A stretch of DNA of 53,646 nucleotides, from the NCBI RefSeq assembly GCF_018403225.1, contig NZ_BOSG01000010.1, positions 1-53,646 on the forward strand, given 5' to 3'. Positions 26,108-35,413 of the stretch are shown piece after piece. This stretch comes from Paenibacillus sp. J23TS9 (GTDB lineage: Bacteria; Bacillota; Bacilli; Paenibacillales; Paenibacillaceae). Position numbers and translations under genes: made by a program. Each line of letters begins with the position of its first letter. The first letter of the stretch is position 1. A model generated the notes under the pieces. It did no database searches. It was not told the DNA's origin and worked only from the letters and a program-made list of their open reading frames with translations.

Positions 26108-27108
26108 TGAGAGTGGAAGTGATGAGAGTGGCTGAGCAAAAAAGAGAGCGTCCGCGGATTGTTGTCATGGGCGGAGGCACAGGCTTGTCGGTCATGCTGC
26201 GCGGCTTAAAGGAAATGCCGCTGGACATCACGGCGATCGTAACCGTGGCCGATGACGGAGGCAGCTCAGGCATACTGCGGAGTGAACTGCAGATGCCGCC
26301 TCCGGGCGATATCCGCAACGTTCTGACAGCATTGGCCGATGTTGAACCACTGATGTCAGAAATGCTGAGATACCGCTTCAGCAGCGGCTCAGGCCTTGCG
26401 GGACACAGTCTGGGTAACTTGATCCTGGCGGCGATAACCGACATTAGCGGTGACTTTGTCACGGCTGTGCGGGAGCTGAGCCGGGTATTCGCAGTCCGGG
26501 GCCGTGTGCTGCCTGCTGCTGGCGAAGCCGTTGTGCTTTCTGCGGAAATGGAGGACGGCTCTATTGTGACCGGCGAATCCAAAATCCCCGAAGCAGGCGG
26601 ACGGATCAAGCGTGTTTTTCTGGAGCCGTCCGAGGTGGAGCCACTGCCTGAGGCTGTTGCCGCCATTGAAGAAGCCGATGCGATCTTGATCGGTCCAGGA
26701 AGCTTGTATACCAGTATTCTGCCGAATCTGCTGGTACCAAAGCTGGCTGAAGCCGTGATGGCTTCAGAAGCGATCAAAATATTTGTCTGCAACGTCATGA
26801 CCCAGCCGGGAGAAACGGACGGATATACCGTCAGTGATCATCTCCAGGCTATTTATGATCATATCGGCAAGCACTTATTTGACTATGTCATCGTGAACAG
26901 CGGGGATATTCCTCCGCAGGTTCAGGATAAGTACGCAGAAAAGGGCGCCAAGCCGGTCGAGCTCGACTATGATGAGGTAACCAACCTGGGATACAAGATC
27001 ATTGCCGACACACTGGTGCTTTTCCGGACTTATCTGCGGCATGATGCCGACAAACTGAGTCATCATATTTACCAGCTGGTTCAAGACTGGATTTCAAGAA
27101 AGAGGTGA
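26107..27108 (+). CDS. yvcK: gluconeogenesis/cell-envelope factor YvcK (MgfK)
   Basis: The 333-residue protein belongs to the CofD-like family: [16 protein letters not shown] at the N-terminus, [12 protein letters not shown], the [12 protein letters not shown] segment and the [12 protein letters not shown] loop. YvcK homologs bind UDP-sugars and are needed for growth on gluconeogenic carbon sources and for correct positioning of PBP1 in B. subtilis. The annotated ATG overlaps the rapZ stop by 1 nt; ATG 26122 is an alternative. It is followed 7 nt later by whiA. Confidence 0.93.
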   Translation: MRVEVMRVAEQKRERPRIVVMGGGTGLSVMLRGLKEMPLDITAIVTVADDGGSSGILRSELQMPPPGDIRNVLTALADVEPLMSEMLRYRFSSGSGLAGHSLGNLILAAITDISGDFVTAVRELSRVFAVRGRVLPAAGEAVVLSAEMEDGSIVTGESKIPEAGGRIKRVFLEPSEVEPLPEAVAAIEEADAILIGPGSLYTSILPNLLVPKLAEAVMASEAIKIFVCNVMTQPGETDGYTVSDHLQAIYDHIGKHLFDYVIVNSGDIPPQVQDKYAEKGAKPVELDYDEVTNLGYKIIADTLVLFRTYLRHDADKLSHHIYQLVQDWISRKR

Positions 27109-27115
27109 GAGTCCC

Positions 27116-28045
27116 GTGTCGTTTGCGGCGCTGACTAAAAAAGAACTGACCATGATCGAAGCTGACAATTGCTGCGAACAGGCCGAATTGTCGGCACTGA
27201 TCCGCATGAACGGGGCGGTCCAGCTTTCGAACAAGAAGGTCATTTTGGATATATCCACCGAGAATGCAGCGATTGCCAGACGGATCTATACGCTGATCAA
27301 AAAATATTTTCAGGCCCATACAGAGCTGCTCGTTCGTAAGAAAATGCGTTTGAAAAAAAATAATGTGTACATCGTCCGTATTCCGGCCCGTGTTCAGGAA
27401 ATACTGAAAGAGCTGAAGATTGTCTCTGAGGGTTTTTTGTTCCGGGCAGACATCGATCCTGATCTGGTCAAGAAAAACTGCTGTAAGCGCGCATACCTGC
27501 GCGGAGCGTTTATGGCCGGAGGCTCGGTGAATAATCCTGAAGGATCTTCCTACCATATGGAGATCTCCTCCATGTATGAGGAGCATTGCCAGGCCCTGGT
27601 GGATCTGGCGAACGAATTCCAGCTTAACGCCCGGTTAATCGAGCGAAAGAAGGGGTTCATTCTATACATCAAGGAAGGCGAGAAAATTATCGAATTCCTG
27701 AGTCTGATCGGAGCGCATCAAGCGCTGTTCAAGTTTGAGGATGTGCGTATTATGCGTGACATGCGCAATTCGGTAAACCGGATTGTGAACTGCGAAACCG
27801 CCAATCTGAACAAGACTATTGGAGCTGCCGTCCGGCAAATCGATAATATCAAGCTGCTGCAGAAGGAAATGGGGCTGCATAACCTGCCCGACAAGCTGCG
27901 CGAGGTTGCTGAAATCCGCTTGGCTCACCCGGACATGAACCTCAAGGAGGTAGGCGAGCTCCTCAAAGGATCGGTCAGCAAATCCGGTGTTAACCACCGT
28001 TTGCGTAAGATCGACGAGCTGGCTGAGAAGATTCGGAACGGCTAG
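27116..28045 (+). CDS. whiA: DNA-binding protein WhiA
   Basis: The 309 residues combine an N-terminal LAGLIDADG homing-endonuclease-like fold without cutting function ([19 protein letters not shown]) and a C-terminal helix-turn-helix ([21 protein letters not shown]). WhiA acts in sporulation control in actinomycetes and in cell division and chromosome segregation in Bacillus. It starts at GTG 27116 behind AGAGGTGAG, 7 nt after yvcK. A short T-rich stretch but no clear hairpin follows. Confidence 0.95.
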   Translation: MSFAALTKKELTMIEADNCCEQAELSALIRMNGAVQLSNKKVILDISTENAAIARRIYTLIKKYFQAHTELLVRKKMRLKKNNVYIVRIPARVQEILKELKIVSEGFLFRADIDPDLVKKNCCKRAYLRGAFMAGGSVNNPEGSSYHMEISSMYEEHCQALVDLANEFQLNARLIERKKGFILYIKEGEKIIEFLSLIGAHQALFKFEDVRIMRDMRNSVNRIVNCETANLNKTIGAAVRQIDNIKLLQKEMGLHNLPDKLREVAEIRLAHPDMNLKEVGELLKGSVSKSGVNHRLRKIDELAEKIRNG

Positions 28046-28071
28046 TTTTTTTCTTCTAGTGTCGTTCATGT

Positions 28072-28085
28072 TATAATGTTATAAT
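28072..28085 (+). promoter_or_regulatory. tandem TATAAT -10 elements before the HPr gene
   Basis: Two perfect TATAAT hexamers lie 8 nt apart, about 60-70 nt before the HPr ATG. No good -35 hexamer is visible at 17 nt, so this is only a possible internal promoter giving HPr its own transcription. Confidence 0.35.
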
Positions 28086-28142
28086 GTTACCAAATATGGT
28101 ATGAGAGCTATGCAGATTTCTTAAATAGGGGGTAAGGTTTCC

Positions 28143-28412
28143 ATGACAAAACATCCCGTAGTTGTCCGCTTAAAAACGGGTCTTCATGCCAGACCGGCAG
28201 CGTTGTTCGTCCAAGAAGCGAATAAGTACTCGTCTGAAATTTTCGTGGAAAAAGATGATAAAAAAGTAAATGCCAAGAGTATCATGGGAATTATGAGCCT
28301 TGCAATCAGTTCGGGTACGGAAGTAATCATCAGTGCCGAGGGAGCGGACGCAGATCAGGCTGTAACCGCTTTAGTCAGTTTGGTGGGTAAGGAAGAACTC
28401 GAGAACCAATAA
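28143..28412 (+). CDS. HPr family phosphocarrier protein
   Basis: The 89-residue protein has the HPr fold with the active-site His15 in GLHARPA and the regulatory Ser46 in AKSIMGIM. His15 accepts phosphate from PEP via enzyme I and passes it to sugar permeases; Ser46 is the site of HPrK. The position, right after whiA, is that of crh in B. subtilis, but Crh has glutamine instead of His15. So this is either a working HPr in the crh place or an ancestral form of Crh. No ptsI follows. The ATG is preceded by AGGGGGTAAGG. Two possible -10 sites upstream may give it a promoter separate from whiA. Confidence 0.9.
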   Translation: MTKHPVVVRLKTGLHARPAALFVQEANKYSSEIFVEKDDKKVNAKSIMGIMSLAISSGTEVIISAEGADADQAVTALVSLVGKEELENQ

Positions 28413-28465
28413 TACGGTTTGATTCATACTCTGCCGGGGGTCATCCTCACGGCCATTTTCAAAGG

Positions 28466-28501
28466 CAGCCCTTTCTTCAAGTAGAAGAGAAGGCTGTTTT
28501 G
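28466..28501 (+). terminator. probable terminator after HPr
   Basis: CAGCC...TTCTTC pairs with GAAGA...GGCTG and is followed by four T. The T tract is short. Confidence 0.6.
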
Positions 28502-28645
28502 CTATGTCTGGAAAACCTCTTTTTTATAAAAAGACCTCTTACCAAAAGTAACCATTTAACCGATATCATACTATAGCTGCCCACTACGAAGGCGGCACGC
28601 TCTTATTTTGCGATGGAGAAAATATAAAAAAGGAGTAGTAACGGT

Positions 28646-30160
28646 ATGGGGAAATGGAGCAGTAAGAGAAACTCATCTACTGGGAGAGAAGGAACAGGTT
28701 CAGAAAGAATGCTGACGCTTGAAGAAAAGGACATGGGCGGGAGAAACAAAATTTTATTGGCCGCCATCATCATCACAACATTTTTTGCGGCTACCACGGT
28801 GGAACCGGATCATTTATTTAGCATAGCCAATTTTTGCTTTTTAATTAATATCATTGCTTTAGTTTCATACGTTTACTTACATATTCGCAAAAAATATATC
28901 CGCTATATATCATATATCAGCGTTTTCAGCATGGCTCTGAATATTGGGATCCAGTCCTTTGTTCAGCCTACGATGGCAAGCTTTTTCGCGGTCTACTATT
29001 TGATTGTGCTCGCCATCATTACGCTGCAGATCATCATCACCTCCATTACGCTGGTGTATTCACTGATCATTACGCTTTATCTGGCTTTCGGAAATACCGG
29101 GATTCCAATGACGCTGAAGGATAAGCAGCAGGCATTACTGATGGTGGTGCTTGTATCCATCATGGTTTTCCTCCTCTTGCTTGTCACGAATACACTGATG
29201 AAAAACATGAAAAAGGCACGCGAACAGAGTGAAAGGCTGCTGACCGAGCAGCAGGAGCTGAGGGAACGCCTGTTGAACAGCGTAACGCTTGTCACGGGCA
29301 ACATTCAGGATATCACCCATGGCGTTGAGGATAATCTGGCCTCCTTTGAGCAGATGAACATCGCATTCCAGGAAATCTCCGGCGGCGCATCGGCACAGGT
29401 GGACTCGACGTATGCCATCAACGAGTCTGTAAAACAGATGAACACAATGGTGAAGCAGATGTCGAGCTCGACGGAAACTCTACTGGAACAAACAGATGAT
29501 ACGAGCCAGCTGTCGGAATCGGGCAAGGATAAGGTGGAGCTGCTGAATCAGGCCATTATGGACTTTAAGCTGCAGATTGATGCGATGTCTACAGATATCC
29601 AAAGCTTGACCGAGCGGGTAAACCGCACATCGCAATTCAGCCAGACCATACAGGAAATCGCCAATCAAACGAATTTGTTATCTCTGAATGCCAGTATTGA
29701 AGCCGCCAGAGCGGGCGAGCATGGACAAGGATTCGCTGTCGTGGCCAAGGAGATTCGCAAGCTGGCAGAAGTAGCTTCAAGCTCAGCAGAGCAGATCTCT
29801 TCTGAAATGAGCGGGTTCTCCGGCCTGATGAATGACACAATTAACCGTATGGGACAGGTTGCAGAAGGGATGCAGAAGAGCAGCACGTTAACTCAGGAAA
29901 CCTCTGAGGCTTTTAATTCGATTAAAAAGTCTATTGCAGGGCTTCTGGAAATTTCGGACGGTTATCTTGCTCATATCCGTAAGATTGCATCGTTTTCCGG
30001 TTCCATTGATGATTCGACATCACATCTGGCATCGGTCAATGAGCAGACATCGGCTACGCTTCAGGAACTGTTGGCAACATTGCAGTCCTTGCTCAGCAAT
30101 AATGAAAACAGTCTGCAAGGCATCAAAAATGCTCAAAGCAATTTGCAGGCCATTACCTAA
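28646..30160 (+). CDS. methyl-accepting chemotaxis protein without a large sensor domain
   Basis: The 504-residue receptor starts with a short charged cytoplasmic stretch, then about six hydrophobic helices between residues 35 and 185, and no long extracytoplasmic loop. A long coiled coil follows, with the signalling tip at about 340-370 ([32 protein letters not shown]). It should signal to CheA/CheW from the membrane, perhaps sensing something in the bilayer or its energy state. There is no HAMP domain that I can recognise. The start ATG follows AAAAAGGAG. It seems to be a single gene; no other chemotaxis genes are nearby. A sequence ACCGATAT at 28559-28566 resembles a SigD -10 but lacks a good -35. 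Confidence 0.9.
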   Translation: MGKWSSKRNSSTGREGTGSERMLTLEEKDMGGRNKILLAAIIITTFFAATTVEPDHLFSIANFCFLINIIALVSYVYLHIRKKYIRYISYISVFSMALNIGIQSFVQPTMASFFAVYYLIVLAIITLQIIITSITLVYSLIITLYLAFGNTGIPMTLKDKQQALLMVVLVSIMVFLLLLVTNTLMKNMKKAREQSERLLTEQQELRERLLNSVTLVTGNIQDITHGVEDNLASFEQMNIAFQEISGGASAQVDSTYAINESVKQMNTMVKQMSSSTETLLEQTDDTSQLSESGKDKVELLNQAIMDFKLQIDAMSTDIQSLTERVNRTSQFSQTIQEIANQTNLLSLNASIEAARAGEHGQGFAVVAKEIRKLAEVASSSAEQISSEMSGFSGLMNDTINRMGQVAEGMQKSSTLTQETSEAFNSIKKSIAGLLEISDGYLAHIRKIASFSGSIDDSTSHLASVNEQTSATLQELLATLQSLLSNNENSLQGIKNAQSNLQAIT

Positions 30161-30324
30161 ACCATATTTGGGCAGAAAATATTTCGTATATCTGCAACAT
30201 TTACCATTCCTCTGCGTCTAGTAGACAAATCAGGTGAAAGTGAAAAAGATAGGTTAGATCCTGCTGACTTTTGCACTTGCGCCTCTTTGGGAAAACTGTT
30301 CGATAACTAGAGGAGGGCATAAAA

Positions 30325-31077
30325 ATGAACAAATGGATGAAGCCTGTGGGCTCCGTATTGATCGCGGGAGCTTTGTTAGTCGGAGGAGCGGGCGTAAGCG
30401 GAATGGGATTAACTTCCACGGCATATGCGGATCAGGATGTGCAGCGCAATATTGTTAACGTCGTCGGCAAAGGTGAGATTTCCGTGAAGCCGGATATCGC
30501 CTACCTGTCCATCGGAGTGGACACACAGGCAGATACAGCGCAAAGCGCGCAAAAGGCCAACGCCGAGAAAATTCAAAAGATTACAGATACCTTGAAAAAC
30601 ACATGGAAAATCGCTGACAAGGACATTCAAAGCGTATCCTTCTATGTGCAGCCGAATTACACTTACAATGATAAAGACGGCCAAAAGGTGAAGGGCTATA
30701 CAGCTCATCACACGCTTCAGGTCTCCTATCGGGATCTATCCAAAATCGGTAAACTGCTTGACGATGCATCGAACGCAGGAGCGAACAACATCGACAACGT
30801 AAGCTTCTCGGTTGAAAATCGCGATCAATATGAAGAGCAGGTCATCCAAAAAGCCATGGCGAATGCGGACCTGAAAGCTGGAGCCATCGCTAAAGCGGCT
30901 AAACGCCAGCTTGGATTGGTGCTGGTAGTCAGTCAGGGAGACGTAAGCAACCCAGTGATTTATACGGCAGCTAAAATGGAAGCTATGTCCGCTGCGGACT
31001 CGAATAATTCCACGGCAGTGGCGCCTGGTGAAGTGAAAGTGTCGACACAGCTGAGCGTTCAGTATGAATTGAAGTAA
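30325..31077 (+). CDS. secreted SIMPL domain (DUF541) protein
   Basis: The 250-residue protein has a signal peptide with cleavage likely after AYA (residues 33-35). The rest is one SIMPL domain (about 42-248): VNVVGKGEISVKPDIAYLSIGV, then the helical SAQKANAEKIQKI region and SYRDLSKIGKLLDDA. Proteins of this family occur in bacterial periplasm or at the cell surface and are linked to stress tolerance; their molecular role is not settled. A GGAGGG ribosome site precedes the ATG. A strong terminator follows, and it appears monocistronic. Confidence 0.88.
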   Translation: MNKWMKPVGSVLIAGALLVGGAGVSGMGLTSTAYADQDVQRNIVNVVGKGEISVKPDIAYLSIGVDTQADTAQSAQKANAEKIQKITDTLKNTWKIADKDIQSVSFYVQPNYTYNDKDGQKVKGYTAHHTLQVSYRDLSKIGKLLDDASNAGANNIDNVSFSVENRDQYEEQVIQKAMANADLKAGAIAKAAKRQLGLVLVVSQGDVSNPVIYTAAKMEAMSAADSNNSTAVAPGEVKVSTQLSVQYELK

Positions 31078-31095
31078 GGATCGCAGCTCCATAAG

Positions 31096-31152
31096 AACCG
31101 CCCTTTCCTCTTGAGCATAAACGGCTCATCAGGTCGGGCGGTTTTCTTTTTT
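31096..31152 (+). terminator. terminator after SIMPL gene
   Basis: AACCGCCC pairs with GGGCGGTT around an inner TGAGC/GGCTCA stem, followed by TTTCTTTTTTT. Confidence 0.82.
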
Positions 31153-31196
31153 TGATACATATGCAGCTTTTTCCTGTCGAATCCTATAGAAAAGAG

Positions 31197-31225
31197 TTGT
31201 ACCGAGGGAGAAAAAACGGTATAGT
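31197..31225 (+). promoter_or_regulatory. promoter of the potABCD operon
   Basis: TTGTAC (31197-31202), a 17-nt spacer and TATAGT (31220-31225) make a good SigA promoter. Transcription would start near 31232, about 250 nt before potA. Confidence 0.7.
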
Positions 31226-31231
31226 GAATAT

Positions 31232-31345
31232 GCGAATTTTTGTACTTACAAGGGTTACTTCCAGGGAATGATATATGTGTATCTTCTTATAAATGAATAA
31301 TTTCAAGCCTGGTAAGCCATACCCATGAATATGGCTTTTTTTCTT
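31232..31345 (+). promoter_or_regulatory. leader with a terminator hairpin before potA (candidate attenuator)
   Basis: The leader holds CCAGG (31261-31265) and CCTGG (31308-31312), which can close a three-way junction containing two small hairpins (GATA...TATC and TTAT...ATAA). It is followed directly by a perfect hairpin AAGCCATA/TATGGCTT with a run of T (31313-31342), an intrinsic terminator lying between the promoter and potA. GGGTTAC (31254-31260) could pair with part of the 5' arm of that terminator as an antiterminator. It fits no riboswitch class that I recognise. Bases 31346-31479 contain no further clear element. Confidence 0.5.
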
Positions 31346-31479
31346 AAATGCACACCAAACGGCGGTCTGTCTTCTGTGAATTTTAAGTCGATAGACGCTT
31401 TTCTTAATGTAAGGGGAAGTTTTTTTCTGAAAATTTGGATTCTAGGAATCCTGAAGTACATGATAGGGGGTTGATGCAT

Positions 31480-32448
31480 ATGATTGACCTTGTCCAGATT
31501 GAGAAGCATTTCGAGGGACAAGTGGTCGTGCATCCGTTGTCACTGAACATCGAAGAGGGAGAATTCCTGACTCTGCTCGGTCCAAGCGGCTGTGGTAAGA
31601 CGACTATACTTCGCATGATTGCCGGTTTTGAGACGCCAACTCACGGTGACGTCGTATTGGCAGGCCAGAAAGTGACGGATCTTCCGCCAAATCAGCGGGA
31701 TTTGAACCTCGTGTTCCAGCACTACGCGCTGTTTCCGCATATGACGGTCGAGGAGAACATTGCTTTCGGACTGAAAATGAAAAAGATGCCAAAGCCAGAG
31801 CAAAAGAAGCGGATTGAAGAAGCGGTGGCTATGACGCAGCTTACGGCACTTACTTCGCGTTATCCGCATCAGCTTTCAGGCGGACAGCAGCAGCGTGTGG
31901 CTATTGCCCGCGCGATTGCGAATAAACCGAAGGTGCTTTTGCTGGATGAGCCGCTTGGCGCGCTGGATCTGCAGCTCCGCAAAAATCTGCAGTCCGAGCT
32001 CAAGCATCTGCAGCGTTCACTGGGAATTACCTTTGTATATGTGACGCATGACCAGGAGGAAGCCATGATGCTGTCCGACCGGATCGTCATTTTGAATAAC
32101 GGAAAGGTTGAGCAGGTAGGTACGCCGAGAGAAATCTATGCAACGCCAAAAACCTTATTTGCTGCAACCTTTGTGGGTGAGAATAATATTTTCTCTTCTG
32201 CCCAAGGGCTTTTTGCCGTTCGTCCGGAGAAGCTTCGCCCGGTGCGTGAATTGGAGCAAGCCCGCGTGACGGGAGTTATCCAGGATGTCCTGTATCTTGG
32301 CAACGTGCATAAGCTGACGGTCCATCTCGATTCTGAGCCGATGACCGTTACGATTGCGCTCGACTTTACGGATGAAAGACCGTGGCAAATCGGTGAGAAG
32401 ATCGGGGTGAACTGGAGTCCGAAGGACGAGGTGGTCATCGGGGCATGA
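31480..32448 (+). CDS. potA: spermidine/putrescine ABC transporter ATPase PotA
   Basis: The 322-residue ATPase drives polyamine import. Walker A is GPSGCGKT at 34-41, then the Q loop NLVFQHYALFPHMTV, signature LSGGQQQRVAIARA, Walker B LLLDEPLGALD, H loop VTHDQEEAM and a C-terminal TOBE domain (about 255-320). I use ATG 31480 because AGGGGG lies 9 nt upstream; ATG 31474 is only 3 nt from it, and the frame back to 31435 has no family similarity. It overlaps potB by 4 nt. The whole cassette potA-potB-potC-potD has the classical order. Confidence 0.93.
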   Translation: MIDLVQIEKHFEGQVVVHPLSLNIEEGEFLTLLGPSGCGKTTILRMIAGFETPTHGDVVLAGQKVTDLPPNQRDLNLVFQHYALFPHMTVEENIAFGLKMKKMPKPEQKKRIEEAVAMTQLTALTSRYPHQLSGGQQQRVAIARAIANKPKVLLLDEPLGALDLQLRKNLQSELKHLQRSLGITFVYVTHDQEEAMMLSDRIVILNNGKVEQVGTPREIYATPKTLFAATFVGENNIFSSAQGLFAVRPEKLRPVRELEQARVTGVIQDVLYLGNVHKLTVHLDSEPMTVTIALDFTDERPWQIGEKIGVNWSPKDEVVIGA

Positions 32449-33296
32449 GAAAATCGAAATTTTTGATGATACCCGTGCTGCTGTGGATGGCTCTTTTCCT
32501 TCTCATTCCAATGATCATTGTCGTGGTGATCTCTTTTATGAATCGCGACACACTGGGCAATGTTGTCTTTGGATTCAGCCTGACCGGCTACAAGACTTTT
32601 TTTGACTCGCTATATCTCGGCATCTACTGGGACACGCTTGTTCTGTCCGTGGTAACAACTGTGATTTGTCTGCTGGTCAGCTACCCGCTGGCTTATTATA
32701 TTGCTAATGCCGCCCCGAAAATCCAGACTTGGGGCCTTGTACTGATTACGATTCCATTCTGGATCAACTTCCTGATCCGTACCTATGCGTGGGTGCTTCT
32801 GCTGCGGACGCAGGGCATCGTGAATTCGCTGCTGCTGCATTTTGGATGGATTCAGGATCCGGTGCAAATGCTGTATACCAAAGGAGCCGTACTGCTTGGC
32901 ATGGTGTACAACTTCATTCCGTTTATGGTGCTGCCGATTTATGTGGCACTTGAGCAGATGGACAAGCGGCTGCTGGATGCGGCCAGCGACCTCGGCGCTA
33001 CGCGCTGGAAGGCGTTCCGCCATATTACGCTGCCGCAGAGCAAATCCGGCATCATGACCGGCTGTGTGCTGGTATATGTGTCTACGACGGGGATGTTTGT
33101 GGTTACAGATATTCTGGGCGGTGCAAAATCCATGATGATCAGTAACATTATCCAGTCACAGTACCTGGGAGCGCGCAACTGGCCGTTCGGGTCTGCGCTA
33201 TCCGTCATTTTCGTTATAACGTCACTGATCCTGATTTTGCTGTTTAACCGGGCGATGCAGTCCAAGGCTGATCGTGTAAAGGAGGGGAGCGCGTGA
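32445..33296 (+). CDS. potB: spermidine/putrescine ABC permease PotB
   Basis: The 283-residue membrane protein has six helices and the ABC permease EAA-type loop LLDAASDLGATRWKAFRHITLP between helices, which contacts the ATPase. The typical PotB start (LWMALFLLIPMIIVV) and the FWINFLIRTYAWVLLL segment are present. It is coupled to potA (ATGA overlap) and to potC (GTGA overlap). Confidence 0.92.
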   Translation: MRKSKFLMIPVLLWMALFLLIPMIIVVVISFMNRDTLGNVVFGFSLTGYKTFFDSLYLGIYWDTLVLSVVTTVICLLVSYPLAYYIANAAPKIQTWGLVLITIPFWINFLIRTYAWVLLLRTQGIVNSLLLHFGWIQDPVQMLYTKGAVLLGMVYNFIPFMVLPIYVALEQMDKRLLDAASDLGATRWKAFRHITLPQSKSGIMTGCVLVYVSTTGMFVVTDILGGAKSMMISNIIQSQYLGARNWPFGSALSVIFVITSLILILLFNRAMQSKADRVKEGSA

Positions 33297-34099
33297 AGAA
33301 GAAAAATCATCCCCTCTTGGGAATACATTCTCTGCTGATGATGATCTTTATCTATGTGCCCATCCTGCTCATCATCGTATACTCGTTCAACAACACGAGA
33401 CTGAGCGGGGACTGGAAGGGCTTTACGTTTGAATGGTATACCTCGCTGCTGAAGGACCGGCATGTCATGGAGGCACTCACCAACAGCTTGACGGTAGCGG
33501 TGATTTCCACGATTGCTGCCACGCTGCTGGGGACACTCGCCGCGCTCTCGCTCCGGAATTTAAGCAGGAGATGGAAGGGCGGCATGAACGGCCTGATGTA
33601 CCTACCTGTCGTCATTCCGGATATTATTATGGGCTTGTCCCTGCTGGTGCTGTTTAACCAAATGCATATTCCGCTGGGTAAAGCGACCGTCATTATCGCC
33701 CATATCACATTCAGCATGTCTTATGTCTATGTGGTGGTGACCGCACGTCTGGCCGGTATGGGACGGCAGCTCGAAGAGGCTGCTTCAGATCTGGGTGCCA
33801 CCGGCTGGAAGACGTTCAGGTACGTGACGCTGCCGCAGATTTCACCGGGGATCATCTCGGGGGCGCTGATTGCTTTTACGATGTCCCTGGATGATTTCAT
33901 GGTCAGCTTCTTCGTGGCGGGCCCGAGCTCGACCACGCTGCCGATCTATATTTACGGACAGGTGAAGCGTGGAATCTCGCCGGAAATCAATGCACTATGT
34001 ACGCTGCTGATCTTGGTGAGTGTGACGCTGATTCTGCTGGCGCAGTTCTTCCTGAACCGGGGCAAAGGGCAGAAGAAGCATAAGACACTCCCGATTTAA
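33293..34099 (+). CDS. potC: spermidine/putrescine ABC permease PotC
   Basis: The 268-residue second permease begins at GTG 33293, overlapping the potB stop, with AAGGAGGGG upstream. It has six helices, the family YSFNNTRLSGDWKGFTFEWY loop region after the first helix, and the EAA loop EEAASDLGATGWKTFRYVTLP. It pairs with PotB to form the membrane channel. A 102-nt gap then precedes potD. Confidence 0.92.
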   Translation: MKKKNHPLLGIHSLLMMIFIYVPILLIIVYSFNNTRLSGDWKGFTFEWYTSLLKDRHVMEALTNSLTVAVISTIAATLLGTLAALSLRNLSRRWKGGMNGLMYLPVVIPDIIMGLSLLVLFNQMHIPLGKATVIIAHITFSMSYVYVVVTARLAGMGRQLEEAASDLGATGWKTFRYVTLPQISPGIISGALIAFTMSLDDFMVSFFVAGPSSTTLPIYIYGQVKRGISPEINALCTLLILVSVTLILLAQFFLNRGKGQKKHKTLPI

Positions 34100-34201
34100 A
34101 GTATATACGGGCGGATGATTGTTCGGGTTATTAAGGTTTCGAAAGGTAAAATTGCATGATCCAATAAAATGGAGTAACGGAAAGAGAGGAGATATGTAAC
34201 T

Positions 34202-35254
34202 GTGAAAAGAAAGAGTATCGCCGGCTTGCTGCTGGCAGGGGCTATTGCTGCATTGTCATTAACATCTTTGGGAGGGTGCTCCTCCAAGGAGACGCTTCAT
34301 ATTTATAGTTGGGCGGATAATTTCGACGAGGATGTACTGAAGGATTTTGAGAGCAAGTACAACGTTGATATCACGTACGATAACTATGCAAACAATGAGG
34401 ACCTGCTGGCCAAGATCAAGGCAGGCGGAGGCGGTTATGATCTGATTCAGCCTTCCGATTATATGGTGGCTACGATGATCAAGAACCAGCTGCTGGAGCC
34501 GCTGGATATGAAAAACGTTCCGAATTTCGCCAACGTTCAGGAATCTTTGAAGGATCCGGTCTATGATCCAGGCAATAAATATTCGATCGTGTACATGTCC
34601 GGCGTGACCGGGATTGCTTATAACAAGAAGTATGTGAAGGACAAGATCGACAGCTGGGAAGACCTATGGAATCCTGCTTATAAAGGCAAGGTGCTGCTGC
34701 TGGATGACAACCGCGAGGTGATTGGCATGGCGCTGAAAAAGCAAGGCCATTCTAACAGCTCCACGAATGAAGGCGAAATCAAATCCGCTGTGGATGATCT
34801 GAAAAAGCTGCTGCCAAACGTGCTTGCTTTTGATACAGATACCATTAAGCAAAAAATGATTCAGGAAGAAGGCTGGATCGGAACGGTATGGTCCGGTGAT
34901 GCTGCCTTTATTGTGAAGGACAATCCAGATATTGAATATGTGGTACCCAAAGAAGGTTCTACGATTTTCTCTGACAACTATGCGATTCCAAAAGGCGCCA
35001 AAAACAAGGAGCTGGCTGAAAAGTTCATCAACTACATGCTGGATCCGCAGGTGAGCGCGAAGAACTACGAAACTGTCGGTTACAGCGATCCGAACGCCAA
35101 GGCGATGCAATATCACAGTGAAGCATACCGTAACAACCATATGATTAATCTGACTGAAGATGAGATGAAGCGTACCGAATGGCTCGGTGACGTTGGCGCG
35201 ACGCTTCAGGTATACGACCGTTACTGGACTGAACTCAAGAGCGGACGGGAGTAA
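34202..35254 (+). CDS. potD: spermidine/putrescine-binding lipoprotein PotD
   Basis: The 350-residue substrate-binding protein begins at GTG 34202 with a lipoprotein signal peptide; the lipobox is LGGC with Cys26 as the lipidated residue, made by the Lgt encoded at 4652. The mature part shows the PotD/PotF motifs LHIYSWADNFDEDVLKDFE, GYDLIQPSDYMV, WEDLWNPAYKGKVLLLDD and SGDAAFI. It lies on the outer face of the membrane and delivers polyamine to PotBC. AGAGGAGAT precedes the start; a terminator follows. Confidence 0.93.
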   Translation: MKRKSIAGLLLAGAIAALSLTSLGGCSSKETLHIYSWADNFDEDVLKDFESKYNVDITYDNYANNEDLLAKIKAGGGGYDLIQPSDYMVATMIKNQLLEPLDMKNVPNFANVQESLKDPVYDPGNKYSIVYMSGVTGIAYNKKYVKDKIDSWEDLWNPAYKGKVLLLDDNREVIGMALKKQGHSNSSTNEGEIKSAVDDLKKLLPNVLAFDTDTIKQKMIQEEGWIGTVWSGDAAFIVKDNPDIEYVVPKEGSTIFSDNYAIPKGAKNKELAEKFINYMLDPQVSAKNYETVGYSDPNAKAMQYHSEAYRNNHMINLTEDEMKRTEWLGDVGATLQVYDRYWTELKSGRE

Positions 35255-35292
35255 ATGACCGGAATGCTGTAACAACGTTTATAGAAGTGAGC

Positions 35293-35325
35293 AAAACCCC
35301 TTTCCTTCATGGAGAGGGGTTTTTT
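35293..35325 (+). terminator. terminator of potABCD
   Basis: AAACCCCT and AGGGGTTT pair around a small CC/GG-extended loop, followed by six T. Confidence 0.9.
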
Positions 35326-35345
35326 GTGTATTTAAATTGCTGCAG

Positions 35346-35379
35346 TTGAAAAATAATAGACAATAATATAAAATGTCTA
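35346..35379 (+). promoter_or_regulatory. promoter overlapped by a palindrome, before the DUF2087 regulator
   Basis: TTGAAA (35346-35351), a 17-nt spacer and TAAAAT (35369-35374) form a promoter. TAGACA (35357-35362) and TGTCTA (35374-35379) form a perfect 6-bp inverted repeat that covers the spacer and the -10. A repressor bound there would block the promoter; the encoded regulator is the natural candidate. Confidence 0.55.
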
Positions 35380-35413
35380 ATATATAATAAATATTGTTAG
35401 GGGTTGTTTGCTA

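Noticed and set aside
31268..31300. A 10-codon leader peptide in the pot leader
   Set aside because: The AGGGA sequence touches the ATG, leaving no spacing for ribosome binding, and the peptide has no evident regulatory codons.
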